Origin: Betaproteobacteria bacterium | GTDB lineage: Bacteria; Pseudomonadota; Gammaproteobacteria; Burkholderiales; Usitatibacteraceae | Direction: 5' to 3' | DNA: 64,000 nt | Assembly (NCBI GenBank): GCA_016708825.1 | Contig: JADJEZ010000023.1 | Location: 1-64,000 of the forward strand | Made by a program: the position numbers and the translations under genes | In this document: positions 9,744-18,656 of the stretch, in pieces | Position numbering within the stretch: the stretch's first letter is position 1 | Layout of the letters: every line of letters starts with the position of its first letter | The notes under the pieces: generated by a model | Seen by the model: the letters and a program-made list of their open reading frames with translations, nothing else | What the model was told of the DNA's origin: nothing | Databases searched by the model: none

Positions 9744-11808
9744 GCGTCATCGAGCGCCAGGACGTGTTCCGGGACGTGGCGGGAAGTCTTCGCGACCTGT
9801 TGCGCTACGAGCCCGGCGTCTCCATCGAGAACGGTGCGACTCGCTTCGGACTGGGCAACCTCAACATCCGCGGCCTGGACGGCAATCGCGTGCAGATGAC
9901 CGTGGACGGCATCCGACTGCCGGAGAGCTACCGCGTCGGCAGCTTCTCGAACGCCTCGCGCAACGCCCTGGGCCTCGGACTGCTGAAGCAGGTGGAGATC
10001 GTGCGCGGTCCCGCTTCGGCCATCCACGGCTCCGACGCCCTTGCGGGCGTCGTTGCATTCACGACGCTCGATCCCGCGGCGTTCCTGCAAGGCGGCAAGT
10101 CCCGGGGAGGTGAATTCTTCGTGGCCCACACGGGCGCGGACAGCGGAGCGGCGCGAGGCGGGGCCGTGGCACTCGACGCGGCAGGAACCCAGTTGCTCGT
10201 GGGCGTGGAGCGCACCGATGGCCGGGAGGTGGAGAACTTCGGCACGACCGGTGGCACCGGCTCGGCACGCACGGAACCCAATCCGCAGGCAACGCGCTCG
10301 GAGAGCCAGCTCGTGAAATGGGTCGTGCCCACGACCTCGGGCTGGCGCTACACGCTGACCGCCGATCGCTACGCACGGGACGCGAGGACCGATGTCCTCA
10401 CCCTCAACCCGCAATCTTCCCGCACGGTGAGCCTGCTGGGCGACGACCGTGCGCGACGCAATCGCTACAGCGCGGAAGCAGTGGGTTACGGTGTGGGGCC
10501 GTTTTCCCGGCTCGCAGTCACCGCGTTCCTCCAGGATTCCCTCACCCAGCAGGACACGGCGGAGACTCGCGCCAACACCACGGCCGTCTGCCTTTCCTCG
10601 CCCGGCACGGTCCGCTGCCTGCGCGAACCGCGCTTCCGCTACGAGGCCGGCGAAAGGGCCTGATCGCCATCGGGGAGGCCGAACCGCGCTGGTTCGGTCT
10701 CGACCATCGTCTCGTCGTCGGAGTGGAATTCTCACGCACTCGCGCCAAGGAGATGCGCGATGGTCGCCAGACCAACCTCGATACGGGCGCCGAGACGAAC
10801 ATCGTCGGGGGAGAGGCGCTGCCGACCCGCGATTTTCCCGTCTCCGACACCGACCGCTTCGGAGCCTTCGCGCAGGATTCCTTCGTGGCAGCCGACCCCC
10901 GCCTCACCTGGATACCCGGTATCCGGGTGGATGCGTTCCGCGTCCGGCCCCGCCCGGACTCCCTCTTCCTCACCGGCAACTCCGGTCGTCCCGTGGCCTC
11001 GCTCTCCGACGAGGCTTTCTCGCCCAAGCTCGGCCTGCTCTTTCGCGCAAGCGAGGCGCTGACCTTCAACGCGCAGATCGCGACGGGATTCCGCGCGCCG
11101 CCTGCCGCGGACCTGAACATCGGCCTTACCAGCCTGCCATCGGGATACACCGTGGTACCGAATCCGGATCTCCAGCCGGAAACTTCCCGTGGCATCGAGC
11201 TGGGCGCGCGATTCAAAGCCGGATCCTTCGAGGCGATGGTGACCGGCTTCCATACGCGCTATTCGGATCTCATCGTCTCGCGAGCGGCCCTGCCCTGCCC
11301 TGCCGACCCGCGCTGCGTGCCCGGCGCCACGGGGACCTTCCAGTCGCAGAACGTGTCCTCGGCGCGGATCTACGGTGCCGAGGCCAAGGCGGCGTGGCGC
11401 TTTGCGAATGGCTGGACCGCGCGTGCGGCCCTGTCGATTCCGCGCGGCGACGACATCGGAAAGAACGAACCGCTCAACGCCATCGATCCGGCGAGGCTGG
11501 TCGCGGGCGTTGGCTACGAGAGCATGCGCTGGGGCGCGTCCCTGCATGTCACCCACGCCCGGGAACAGACGCGCGTGGATCGGTCGGCCGGGATCCATTT
11601 CGTGCCTCCCGCGTGGACCACCGTGGACCTGACCGCTTGGGTGAAGCCCTTGCCCTCCCTCGAAATCGCCGCGGGCGTATTCAACATCACCGACCGCAAG
11701 TACTGGCTGTGGCCGGACGTGCGCGGGCTCACGAACGTGACCTCGGGCTTCGACCGCTACACGCAGCCCGGACGCAACTTCGGGGTGAACGCGCGCTGGC
11801 GCTTCTGA
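9638..11808 (+). CDS. TonB-dependent haem/siderophore-type outer-membrane receptor (one frameshift)
   Basis: The plug domain is clear: LDPVQVVAAAS as a TonB-box-like start, SVIERQDV, DLLRYEPGVSIE, NLNIRGLDGNRVQMTVDG and VEIVRGPASAIHGSDALAGVVAF. The 22-strand barrel follows, ending in NFGVNARWRF with a terminal aromatic residue typical of outer-membrane proteins. A one-base deletion at about 10655-10661 (GGG/CC run) splits the gene; joined it is about 723 residues. It most resembles the haemoglobin/transferrin/lactoferrin-type receptors that import haem or iron. No complete signal peptide is present before the plug; only the tail AAVAE remains, so the 5' end may have been lost together with the end of the preceding gene. 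Confidence 0.8.
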
Positions 11809-11865
11809 CCGCTCGGACGGGGCTGGAGTAGACTTTTCGCGTCAAGCCAGCTTCCGGGGGACACG

Positions 11866-12174
11866 ATGCGAATTCGAACTGCAGCAGTGAGCCTCGCCTT
11901 CGTCATGCCGCTTTGCGGTGCCGCCGCTCCCAGCGCCTCCGAAGGCGCGAAGCTCGTCGAGGCCAGCAAGTGCGAGGCGTGCCACCAGAGGGAGATTCGC
12001 GGCCCGGTCGGCGCCATCTATGTGCGCAAGGACCGCAAGGTGACGAGTTGGGCCAGGCTCAAGTCGCAGGTGGCGCAGTGCAACACCGCGCTCAATATCG
12101 GGCTGTTCCCCGAGGACGAGGAGCATATCGCCGCGTACCTCGACGAGACCTGGTACCGGTTTCGGGCTAAATAG
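11866..12174 (+). CDS. Small periplasmic mono-haem cytochrome c
   Basis: A 102-residue protein with a signal peptide (about residues 1-22) and one CX2CH site (CEACH, near residue 37), followed by REIRGPVGAIYVRKD. The closing segment has LFPEDEEHIAAYLDETWY. It is short for class I cytochromes and lacks an obvious conserved Met ligand motif, but the compact fold is plausible. It starts 57 bases after the TonB receptor and could be in the same transcript. The electron partner is unknown. Confidence 0.75.
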   Translation: MRIRTAAVSLAFVMPLCGAAAPSASEGAKLVEASKCEACHQREIRGPVGAIYVRKDRKVTSWARLKSQVAQCNTALNIGLFPEDEEHIAAYLDETWYRFRAK

Positions 12175-12177
12175 CGC

Positions 12178-13357
12178 CTAGCGGGTGTAGGCGGAGGAAA
12201 CCCGCGAGCGAAGCTCGGGCGGCAGCGCCGGATACTCCCCGGGGCCGAAGGCGCGGCATTCACCTGTCCGGTTCGCATCGGAGCACAGGATCCAGGTGCC
12301 ACCCTCGACGATCACCGAATCGGCGCGATCGTTGAATCCGATGCGTTCCAGGTCCGCTGCCGAAGTCTCGAGCCAGATGGAGCGGCCGCCGAACTGGCCG
12401 AATTCGAAGAGGCGGATGCGCGCCACTCTTTCGTCGTGCCGGCCCCGTGTGCGTTCCTCCCGCCTGGAATCCACGGGGCGCGCGGACGAGTACCGATCGT
12501 CCTGGCCGGTCGGAAGCGACGGATAGCGGCCCGGGCCATAGGTCCGGCACTCTCCCCGATAGGAGGAATCGGTGCAGAACTGCCAGGTTCCGCGCCGGAC
12601 GATGATCGATGCGACGGCGTCGTTCAGGCCGAGCGGGCCGAAATCCGGCGTTTCGCGGTGAAGCGTCCGCAACGGGCCGTCGAATTCGCGACGGTCGTAG
12701 AGCAGCACCTCCGCACCGCCCGCGTCATCCCGACGGCCTGCGGCAACCGGCGGCTGAACGGGGCGCGCCGACGAATAGGCGTCGTCCTCTCCGTCGGGGA
12801 CCGAAGGGGTACCTGCCAGGCCCGAAGCTGCGACAGCGGCCCCGGTAGTTCGCGTCCGTGCAGAGTTCCCACGTTCCCCGGCCCACCACGAGGGATGCCA
12901 CCGCGTCGTTGATGCCGAGACGATCGAAATCGGGCACGGCACCGGTCAGCGTTCCCAGCGGTCCGGCGTAGTCGCGGCGGTCGAACAGGGCGATTTCTCC
13001 CGCCGGCGCACCTGGGCGGCCGAGGTCACCGGCAGCGGTCTCGCTGCCTGCCGCGGCGGCGAGACGCGCGGAGGAGATTCGATCCTGAGCGCTTCCCAGC
13101 GACTCGTACTCGCCCGGGCCGAAGATCCTGCACCTGCCCTCGAAGTGGGCCCGGGAGCACACTTCCCAGACGCCGCTCTTCACCGTCATGGAGGCGGCGC
13201 CGCTTCCGAAGCCGCGGAAGCCGAGGTCGGTCGCCTGCTGCGTGATCGCGACGCTCCGCCCGCGATAGCCGGGCTGCTCGTAGAAGACGATCTGCTCTGC
13301 GGATGCCGCGAGGTTCGCGAAAGCCGCGAACGCCGCGATGACGATGGTCATGCGCAT
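12178..13357 (-). CDS. Secreted beta/gamma-crystallin repeat protein (one frameshift)
   Basis: A signal peptide (residues 1-19) is followed by four beta/gamma-crystallin-like units of about 85-90 residues. Each has an aromatic-rich opening (IVFYEQPGYRGR, IALFDRRDYAGP, VLLYDRREFDGP, IRLFEFGQFGGR), a W-x-x-C strand (GTWELCTDANYRG) and a closing FGPGRYP or FGPGEYP. A shift near 12805 breaks unit two; joined length is about 392 residues. Cys pairs recur in each unit. Such proteins are extracytoplasmic, sometimes calcium-binding; the double N/D-x-x-S/T-S motif is not clearly present, so calcium binding is doubtful. Its stop lies 4 bases from that of the convergent cytochrome. Confidence 0.75.
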
Positions 13358-13425
13358 GTGGAGTCCCGTTCCCTGCCCAGGTTGCGCAGCGGCTCTCGCC
13401 CTGCGGAAGGCGCGCAGGCCGACGC

Positions 13426-15657
13426 CTAGTTGAACGCCTCGGCCCGCTTCATCAATTCCTCCAGGCCCGGCTCGTCGGGATTGCGCGGCTTGCCCGGATG
13501 GATGATCGCGACCTGACAGGTCTCGGCCGCCTCGACGAGCTGCCGGAACGTCCTGGCGTTTGCATCCTTGATGTAGGCCTGCTTGTTCTCATTGTAGAGG
13601 AACAGCTCGGGATTGATGAGCTGGCACTCGTTGCAGCTCGGGCAGCGGGCCGTTTCTATCCAGGGATCATCGGAAGGAGGCTTCTCTTCCGGAGGTGGAG
13701 CGGATGCCGCCACGGCGGCGGCAACGGCGCCGGCGGCGGGCGGCGGCGCTTCGGAGACGACCGTCGGCGCACCCGCCGACGCTTTCCGCAGCGCATCCAG
13801 TTCCTGGTTCCTGGAAATCTCCCATGCGGCCTTCTCGCGGGCCAGGAGCCGCTCTGCGTGCGAATCGTGGATGCCTGCGTGCTCCTGGATGCGGTGCCAC
13901 AGCAGCAGGCAGCGTTTCGTGGCCTGCATCATCCGTGCATCGACCAGAACCCGGTGCAGCGCGTCGTCCCCGTCGACCGCGAGCAGGTAGGGAATGCGTT
14001 CCGTGGCCTCGCGCTCCGGCAAGGCAAGCCAGTCCACGGCCGGCATCATCGCGCTGGTCCACCGGTCGCGCGGTACGACCGCGAAGTGCGCGGCGTTTCG
14101 CTTGTCGCACATCGCGAAGTCCGCGTAGGTGAAGGCGCTCTCGCCGCGCACCCGCTGCATCTGCTCGTCGGCGTACTCGAAGGGCTCCTTCGCCCAGTCG
14201 ATCTCCGGATTGCGGTTGTGCTCGATGCTGAAGCGCGTGGCCCAGTTCTCGCCTGCCGCCGCATCGTAGACGAAGGCCGGGAAGGCACGCGATTCCATCG
14301 CCGCTGCCGCCGTCAGATAGCGCGGGAGTTCCCCGGCCGCCTCGGGCGCGCCGGCGAACACGCTGAAGAGCGCCGGCCCGCTGCAGCCCATGCCGTGCTC
14401 GATCCGGTTGCGCAGCCGGTAGAGGCTGGAACTCGCGGCCTGGAGCACGAACATCCCGCCCAGCCCCATGGCGGCAGTGGCGAGCCGGGCACTGCGCACG
14501 CCGAAGGCGAAGTGGCCGGTGCCGATCGAGGCCTCCTCGAGAAGGTCGGTCACCTGCACCACGACCTTCACCGGAAGCCCGGAGGAAAGCGTGTCCATGA
14601 GACTCGCGTTCTCCGGAAGGTCGTTGCGACCGACGGGGATGCACACCAGGTAATCCGGGAACAGGGCCAGGTCGTCCGCGGTGAGGGAGTTCGCGTCGTA
14701 GGCCTCGAAGAACGGGTCGTGGTCCTTCTCGTCGTAGTCGTTCCGGGCCTCGAGTTCGGCGATCGCGATCGCCTTCACGAGTTCCACCACCTGGGGGAGC
14801 CGTTCCCGGTAGGCCGCCACCGCTTCGGCCACGTTGTCGAACAGGAACCCGTAGCTCGCCTCCCCGGACCCGGGGAGCGACCTCGAGGCATGGAAGCGCT
14901 GGGACGTCAGCACGGACAGCGCCCATTCGATGCGACGCCTGCGCGACGCCGGCAACTGGTCCTTGGGGGCGTTGCGAGAGACGAGCCGCGACATCGCCGT
15001 GAAATCGAAGTCGTCCGCGTGCATGCCGCCGACGGAAGCGCGCAGCGCATCGGGCCGCTGCCCCGCCTCGGAGCGCACGAATGCGGCCCGCAGGATATCC
15101 GAAAGCCTGCGTTGCAGGCGGTCGAGGTGCCCGTGGAAAACGCTCGCCTTCTGGGCCTGCACGTGCCGCCAGGCGTGGATCATGAACCGAGACGGCAGGC
15201 GATCGTCGCAATCGACCAGCGCGCCGTCGACCCCGAGGGAATCCCCGGCAAGGGCGAGCACCTTGGATACGCTCTCGTCGGCATCGGAGGCGAGCTTCGC
15301 AGCGGCGGTGGCCCAGAGCTCCGACAGGTCGCCTTCCGCGCCCCCGGCGAGGCCCGCCCGCAGCTCGCGCTCGAGCCGCAGGACGTGCTTGCGCAGGCGC
15401 TCACCCTCGATGCCCCGCGGCGCCAGTGTCTCGATGACGTGGTTCACGAGCAGGGTGAGCGACACGGCGTAGCCGTCGGTGATGCCGCTCTCGACCAGGA
15501 CCAGCGGGAAATCGTGCCGCAGGCGCGTGAGATCCCGGTAGCCGGCGAAAAGCGCCGGGCGCATCGGGGACTTGTCCAGGGCTGCGAGGCCGTCGCCGGA
15601 ACGCCTGCCCGTCATGTGGAAGACCTGCTGGTCCTGGAATCGCGCCGCCATGTCCAT
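13426..15657 (-). CDS. 743-residue protein of unknown function with C-terminal ferredoxin domain, linked to Kor
   Basis: The first 630 residues are a soluble, mostly helical region I do not recognise; no signal peptide or membrane segment is seen. An Ala/Pro-rich linker at about 635-662 (APPPAAGAVAAAVAASAPPP) leads to a small iron-sulfur domain with cysteines at about 672, 675, 678 and 714 (CPSCNEC...C), ending CQVAIIHPGKP, a single [4Fe-4S] ferredoxin-like pattern. It starts 36 bases after korB and is the last gene of the Nfn/Kor operon, so its likely role is as electron acceptor or scaffold for the 2-oxoacid oxidoreductase. Whether the large N-terminal part is enzymatic is unknown. No frameshift is seen. 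Confidence 0.8.
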   Translation of the reverse strand: MDMAARFQDQQVFHMTGRRSGDGLAALDKSPMRPALFAGYRDLTRLRHDFPLVLVESGITDGYAVSLTLLVNHVIETLAPRGIEGERLRKHVLRLERELRAGLAGGAEGDLSELWATAAAKLASDADESVSKVLALAGDSLGVDGALVDCDDRLPSRFMIHAWRHVQAQKASVFHGHLDRLQRRLSDILRAAFVRSEAGQRPDALRASVGGMHADDFDFTAMSRLVSRNAPKDQLPASRRRRIEWALSVLTSQRFHASRSLPGSGEASYGFLFDNVAEAVAAYRERLPQVVELVKAIAIAELEARNDYDEKDHDPFFEAYDANSLTADDLALFPDYLVCIPVGRNDLPENASLMDTLSSGLPVKVVVQVTDLLEEASIGTGHFAFGVRSARLATAAMGLGGMFVLQAASSSLYRLRNRIEHGMGCSGPALFSVFAGAPEAAGELPRYLTAAAAMESRAFPAFVYDAAAGENWATRFSIEHNRNPEIDWAKEPFEYADEQMQRVRGESAFTYADFAMCDKRNAAHFAVVPRDRWTSAMMPAVDWLALPEREATERIPYLLAVDGDDALHRVLVDARMMQATKRCLLLWHRIQEHAGIHDSHAERLLAREKAAWEISRNQELDALRKASAGAPTVVSEAPPPAAGAVAAAVAASAPPPEEKPPSDDPWIETARCPSCNECQLINPELFLYNENKQAYIKDANARTFRQLVEAAETCQVAIIHPGKPRNPDEPGLEELMKRAEAFN

Positions 15658-15693
15658 TGCTGCCCGCCTCTGCTGTGTTATCGCGCCCGGTGA

Positions 15694-16680
15694 CTAGGCG
15701 GCGCGGCTCTGGTTTCCGTCATCAGGCCAGAAGGTGAACTTGTCGAATTCCGCATCCAGGCCCTTGCGGATGGCTTCCACCGTTCGCGGCCCGCCCGCAC
15801 CGCGCAGGTCCTCGTAGCAGGGAACCTCGGGGTTCTGGTAGAGGATGCCGACGGGAATCGGATCCTCCGAAGAGGCGATCTCCCGGGCCCGGTGGATGTC
15901 CAGCGGATCGTGCTCGCGCTGGTTCTTGTACGTGCGCGCAAGCTCCGCGCTCGGCTGGAGCCCGTTCGCGTGGGTGAGGAGCAGCGTCTTGCCGGGATCG
16001 TGCAGCCAGGGTTCGAACATCTTCGGCAGGAACTCCGGGCAGCGCTGGATGATCCGGATGAAGGAGAAGCCGCGGTGGTGAAACGCCCTGGAGACGATGT
16101 CGTAGAGGAGCTCGGGAATCCAGTCCACGCCCTGCGCCACGAAGGAGACGTTCTGCACGCCCAGCGTCACGGTAAGGGGGTTCAGCGCCTCGAGGATCGA
16201 TCCGCGCGGGGTCGTGTTGCTCTTGAACCCGATCGGCGAGGTCGGCGAGGCCTGCTTCTTGGTGAGCCCGTAGACGTGATTGTCGTGCAGGATCACGGTG
16301 AGGTTCATGTTGTAGCGGATCGCGTGGATCCAGTGCGCGGCACCGATGCTGCAGCAGTCGCCGTCGCCGGTGTTCACGAAGACGTTCAGGTCGGGCCTCG
16401 CCATCTTCACGCCCTGCGCGATCGGGAAGGCGCGGCCGTGGATGCCGTGGAAGCCGTAGGTCTTCATGTAGTGCGGGAAGCGGCTCGAGCAGCCGATCCC
16501 GGAGACGAACACCGTCTCCTCCGGCGCGAGGTTCTCGTCGCGGCAGAGCCTCTGGACGGCGGCGAGGATCGCGTTGTCGCCGCAGCCGTTGCACCACCGC
16601 GGCACGCCACCCTGGTAGTCCTCGAGATTGTGCTGCTCCTCGTGGAGCTTGATGATGCACTGGGAGAGGGGCTTGGCCAT
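15694..16680 (-). CDS. korB: 2-oxoacid:ferredoxin oxidoreductase, beta subunit (first copy)
   Basis: 328 residues from ATG 16680. It carries WCNGCGDNAILAAVQRL near residue 30, GIGCSSRFPHYMKTYGFHGIHGRA and the thiamine diphosphate motif GDGDCCSIGAAHWIHAIRYN, then HDNHVYGLTKKQ. With KorA it converts a 2-oxoacid plus CoA to acyl-CoA and reduced ferredoxin in the cytosol; 2-oxoglutarate is the most likely substrate from overall similarity, but pyruvate or a branched-chain acid is not excluded. Two bases separate it from korA. Confidence 0.88.
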   Translation of the reverse strand: MAKPLSQCIIKLHEEQHNLEDYQGGVPRWCNGCGDNAILAAVQRLCRDENLAPEETVFVSGIGCSSRFPHYMKTYGFHGIHGRAFPIAQGVKMARPDLNVFVNTGDGDCCSIGAAHWIHAIRYNMNLTVILHDNHVYGLTKKQASPTSPIGFKSNTTPRGSILEALNPLTVTLGVQNVSFVAQGVDWIPELLYDIVSRAFHHRGFSFIRIIQRCPEFLPKMFEPWLHDPGKTLLLTHANGLQPSAELARTYKNQREHDPLDIHRAREIASSEDPIPVGILYQNPEVPCYEDLRGAGGPRTVEAIRKGLDAEFDKFTFWPDDGNQSRAA

Positions 16681-16682
16681 CG

Positions 16683-18599
16683 CTATTTTCCTTCCTCGAG
16701 TTTGGCGCGCAGCGCCTTCACCACGTTGCCGGGCTTGATCGGCTGCCCGCGCGCCTCGCTCCAGCAATCGACGTCGACCAGGAAGCGCGAGCGCAGCATC
16801 ATCGCGAGCGCCGTGTAGCGGCGATTGTTCTCGTCGATGAGCTCGTCCTCGAGGCGATCTCCCCAGCCGCCCTCCACCGCGATCACCTTGCGGAAGCGCT
16901 TCAGGATCTCGCCGATTCCCGAGGGCATGGGCTGGATGAAGCGCAGGTGCAGCGACGAGACCTTCAGGCCCTCTCCCCGCAGGCGTTCCACCGCCTCCTC
17001 GATCACGCCCTGGGAGCTTCCCCAGCCGACCACCAGGAGCTCACCCTCGGGGTCGCCGAACACGGGCGGAGTCTTGAGCGTCTTCTGCAGCGCCGCGAGC
17101 TTGAGGCTGCGGGCGCGAAGCCCCTCCTCGTTGATCGACGGATCGTAGGCGACCTTGCTCAGGCGGTCGTGGGCGAGCCCGGTGACCGTGTGCATGCCGC
17201 CGGGCTGCCCCGGCAGGAAGCGCCTGGCGATGCAGGTGACGGCGTCCCAGTCGTAGGGCTTGGCGCCCTCGGGCAGCGGCGACTGGTCGATCGGCGGCGC
17301 GAGCCAGTCCTCGTTGAAGATCGGCCGGGCGAACGGCGTCTGGGCGGTGGCGAGGCTCGCGTCGGAGAGCACCACGACGACCATGTTGAAGGTCTCGGCG
17401 ATCTTGCGCGCCGTGATCATCGCGTAGAAGCAGTCCTCGATCCCGCTCACGGCCATGACCACCTTCGGCGCGTCGCCGTGGCTTCCGTAGACGGCGGTGA
17501 GCAGGTCGCCCTGTTCGACCTTCGTCGGTTGTCCGGTGCTCGGGCCGCCGCGCTGCACGTTCACCACCACCAGCGGGATCTCGGCCATCACCGCCAGCCC
17601 CAGGCCTTCCTGCTTGAGCGAGTAGCCGGGACCGGAAGTGATCGTCACCGCGCAGCGTCCCGCGTAGGAGGCACCGATCGCGAAGGCGCACGCGGCGATC
17701 TCGTCCTCGGCCTGGTGGACCATTCCGCCCACCTTCTCGAAGCAGTCCGACAGGTAGTGGGAGGCCGAAGTCGCCGGCGTGATCGGGTACATCGCGCAGA
17801 TGTCCATGCCGGAAGCGAGCACGCCCAGCGCAATCGCGGTGTTCCCGTTGGTCACCACCTGGGCGACCTTGCTCTTCTGCGCGGGGATCGCGTACTTGAA
17901 GTCGAGGTTCGCTTCCGCCCACGCGAAGCCCGCCTCGAGGAGCTTCACGTTCGTGTCGATGATCGAGCGGTCCTTCTTGCCGAAGGTAAGTGCCACCTGG
18001 TCGCGCGCGAGCTGCAGGTCGAAGCTGTAGATGCTGCAGAGCATGCCCAGCACGAACATGTTCTTGCCGCGCCGCGCGTCGGTCATGAGGGAGCGGCATT
18101 CGCGCTCGAGCGGTATCTCGATCACGCGGAAGCCGCCCTTCGCCAGGGCCTCGACGGTCTCGTTGAAGGACTTGACGATCGAGGGGTCGCGGCTGTCCCG
18201 CCAGGCGTTTTCCAGGAGGATCGTGGCGCCGGGCTTGAGTTCGCCCGCCCGCACCCGACCGAGCAGCACCTGTTCGTTGAAGGCCACCGCCAGATCGGTC
18301 TCGTCACCGCCGTTGGTCACGGCTTTGGTCCCGATGCGGATCCGGATGCCGCTCGCTCCCGCCACGCTTCGGGCAGGGGGCTGGATCTCCGCGGGAATGA
18401 TCTCTACCGTCCAGATGCCGTTGCCGCTGCGTGCGGCGATGGCGGCCAGGGACTGGCCGCATCGCTGCGCGCCTTCGCCCGAATCGCTGATCACCTCGAC
18501 GATGTGTTCCGGCAGCGCCTTCGCGGGCTTCGTGCGGGCGGGCGGCGCATCGGCTTCCCGCGCCTGCGTCGATCGGTCCAGCTGGGCCGCTTCACTCAT
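16683..18599 (-). CDS. korA: 2-oxoacid:ferredoxin oxidoreductase, fused gamma-alpha subunit (first copy)
   Basis: 638 residues. About 30-230 is the gamma domain (IVEVISDSGEGAQRCGQSLA). From about 250 the alpha (pyrimidine-binding) domain follows, with GNTAIALGVLASG, MYPITPATSASHYL, QAEDEIAACAFAIGASYAG and TSGPGYSLKQEG, and VNVQRGGPSTGQPTKVEQGDL. The C-terminal transketolase-like domain contains LLVVGWGSSQGVIEEA. This is the KorA layout of betaproteobacteria and aromatic degraders such as Thauera. It partners the korB immediately downstream. Confidence 0.88.
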   Translation of the reverse strand: MSEAAQLDRSTQAREADAPPARTKPAKALPEHIVEVISDSGEGAQRCGQSLAAIAARSGNGIWTVEIIPAEIQPPARSVAGASGIRIRIGTKAVTNGGDETDLAVAFNEQVLLGRVRAGELKPGATILLENAWRDSRDPSIVKSFNETVEALAKGGFRVIEIPLERECRSLMTDARRGKNMFVLGMLCSIYSFDLQLARDQVALTFGKKDRSIIDTNVKLLEAGFAWAEANLDFKYAIPAQKSKVAQVVTNGNTAIALGVLASGMDICAMYPITPATSASHYLSDCFEKVGGMVHQAEDEIAACAFAIGASYAGRCAVTITSGPGYSLKQEGLGLAVMAEIPLVVVNVQRGGPSTGQPTKVEQGDLLTAVYGSHGDAPKVVMAVSGIEDCFYAMITARKIAETFNMVVVVLSDASLATAQTPFARPIFNEDWLAPPIDQSPLPEGAKPYDWDAVTCIARRFLPGQPGGMHTVTGLAHDRLSKVAYDPSINEEGLRARSLKLAALQKTLKTPPVFGDPEGELLVVGWGSSQGVIEEAVERLRGEGLKVSSLHLRFIQPMPSGIGEILKRFRKVIAVEGGWGDRLEDELIDENNRRYTALAMMLRSRFLVDVDCWSEARGQPIKPGNVVKALRAKLEEGK

Positions 18600-18656
18600 G
18601 GTTTTGCCTTGGGATGTCTGCTTCGAAAAAGGAAGTGCTTCGCCGGGCCATGCGTC

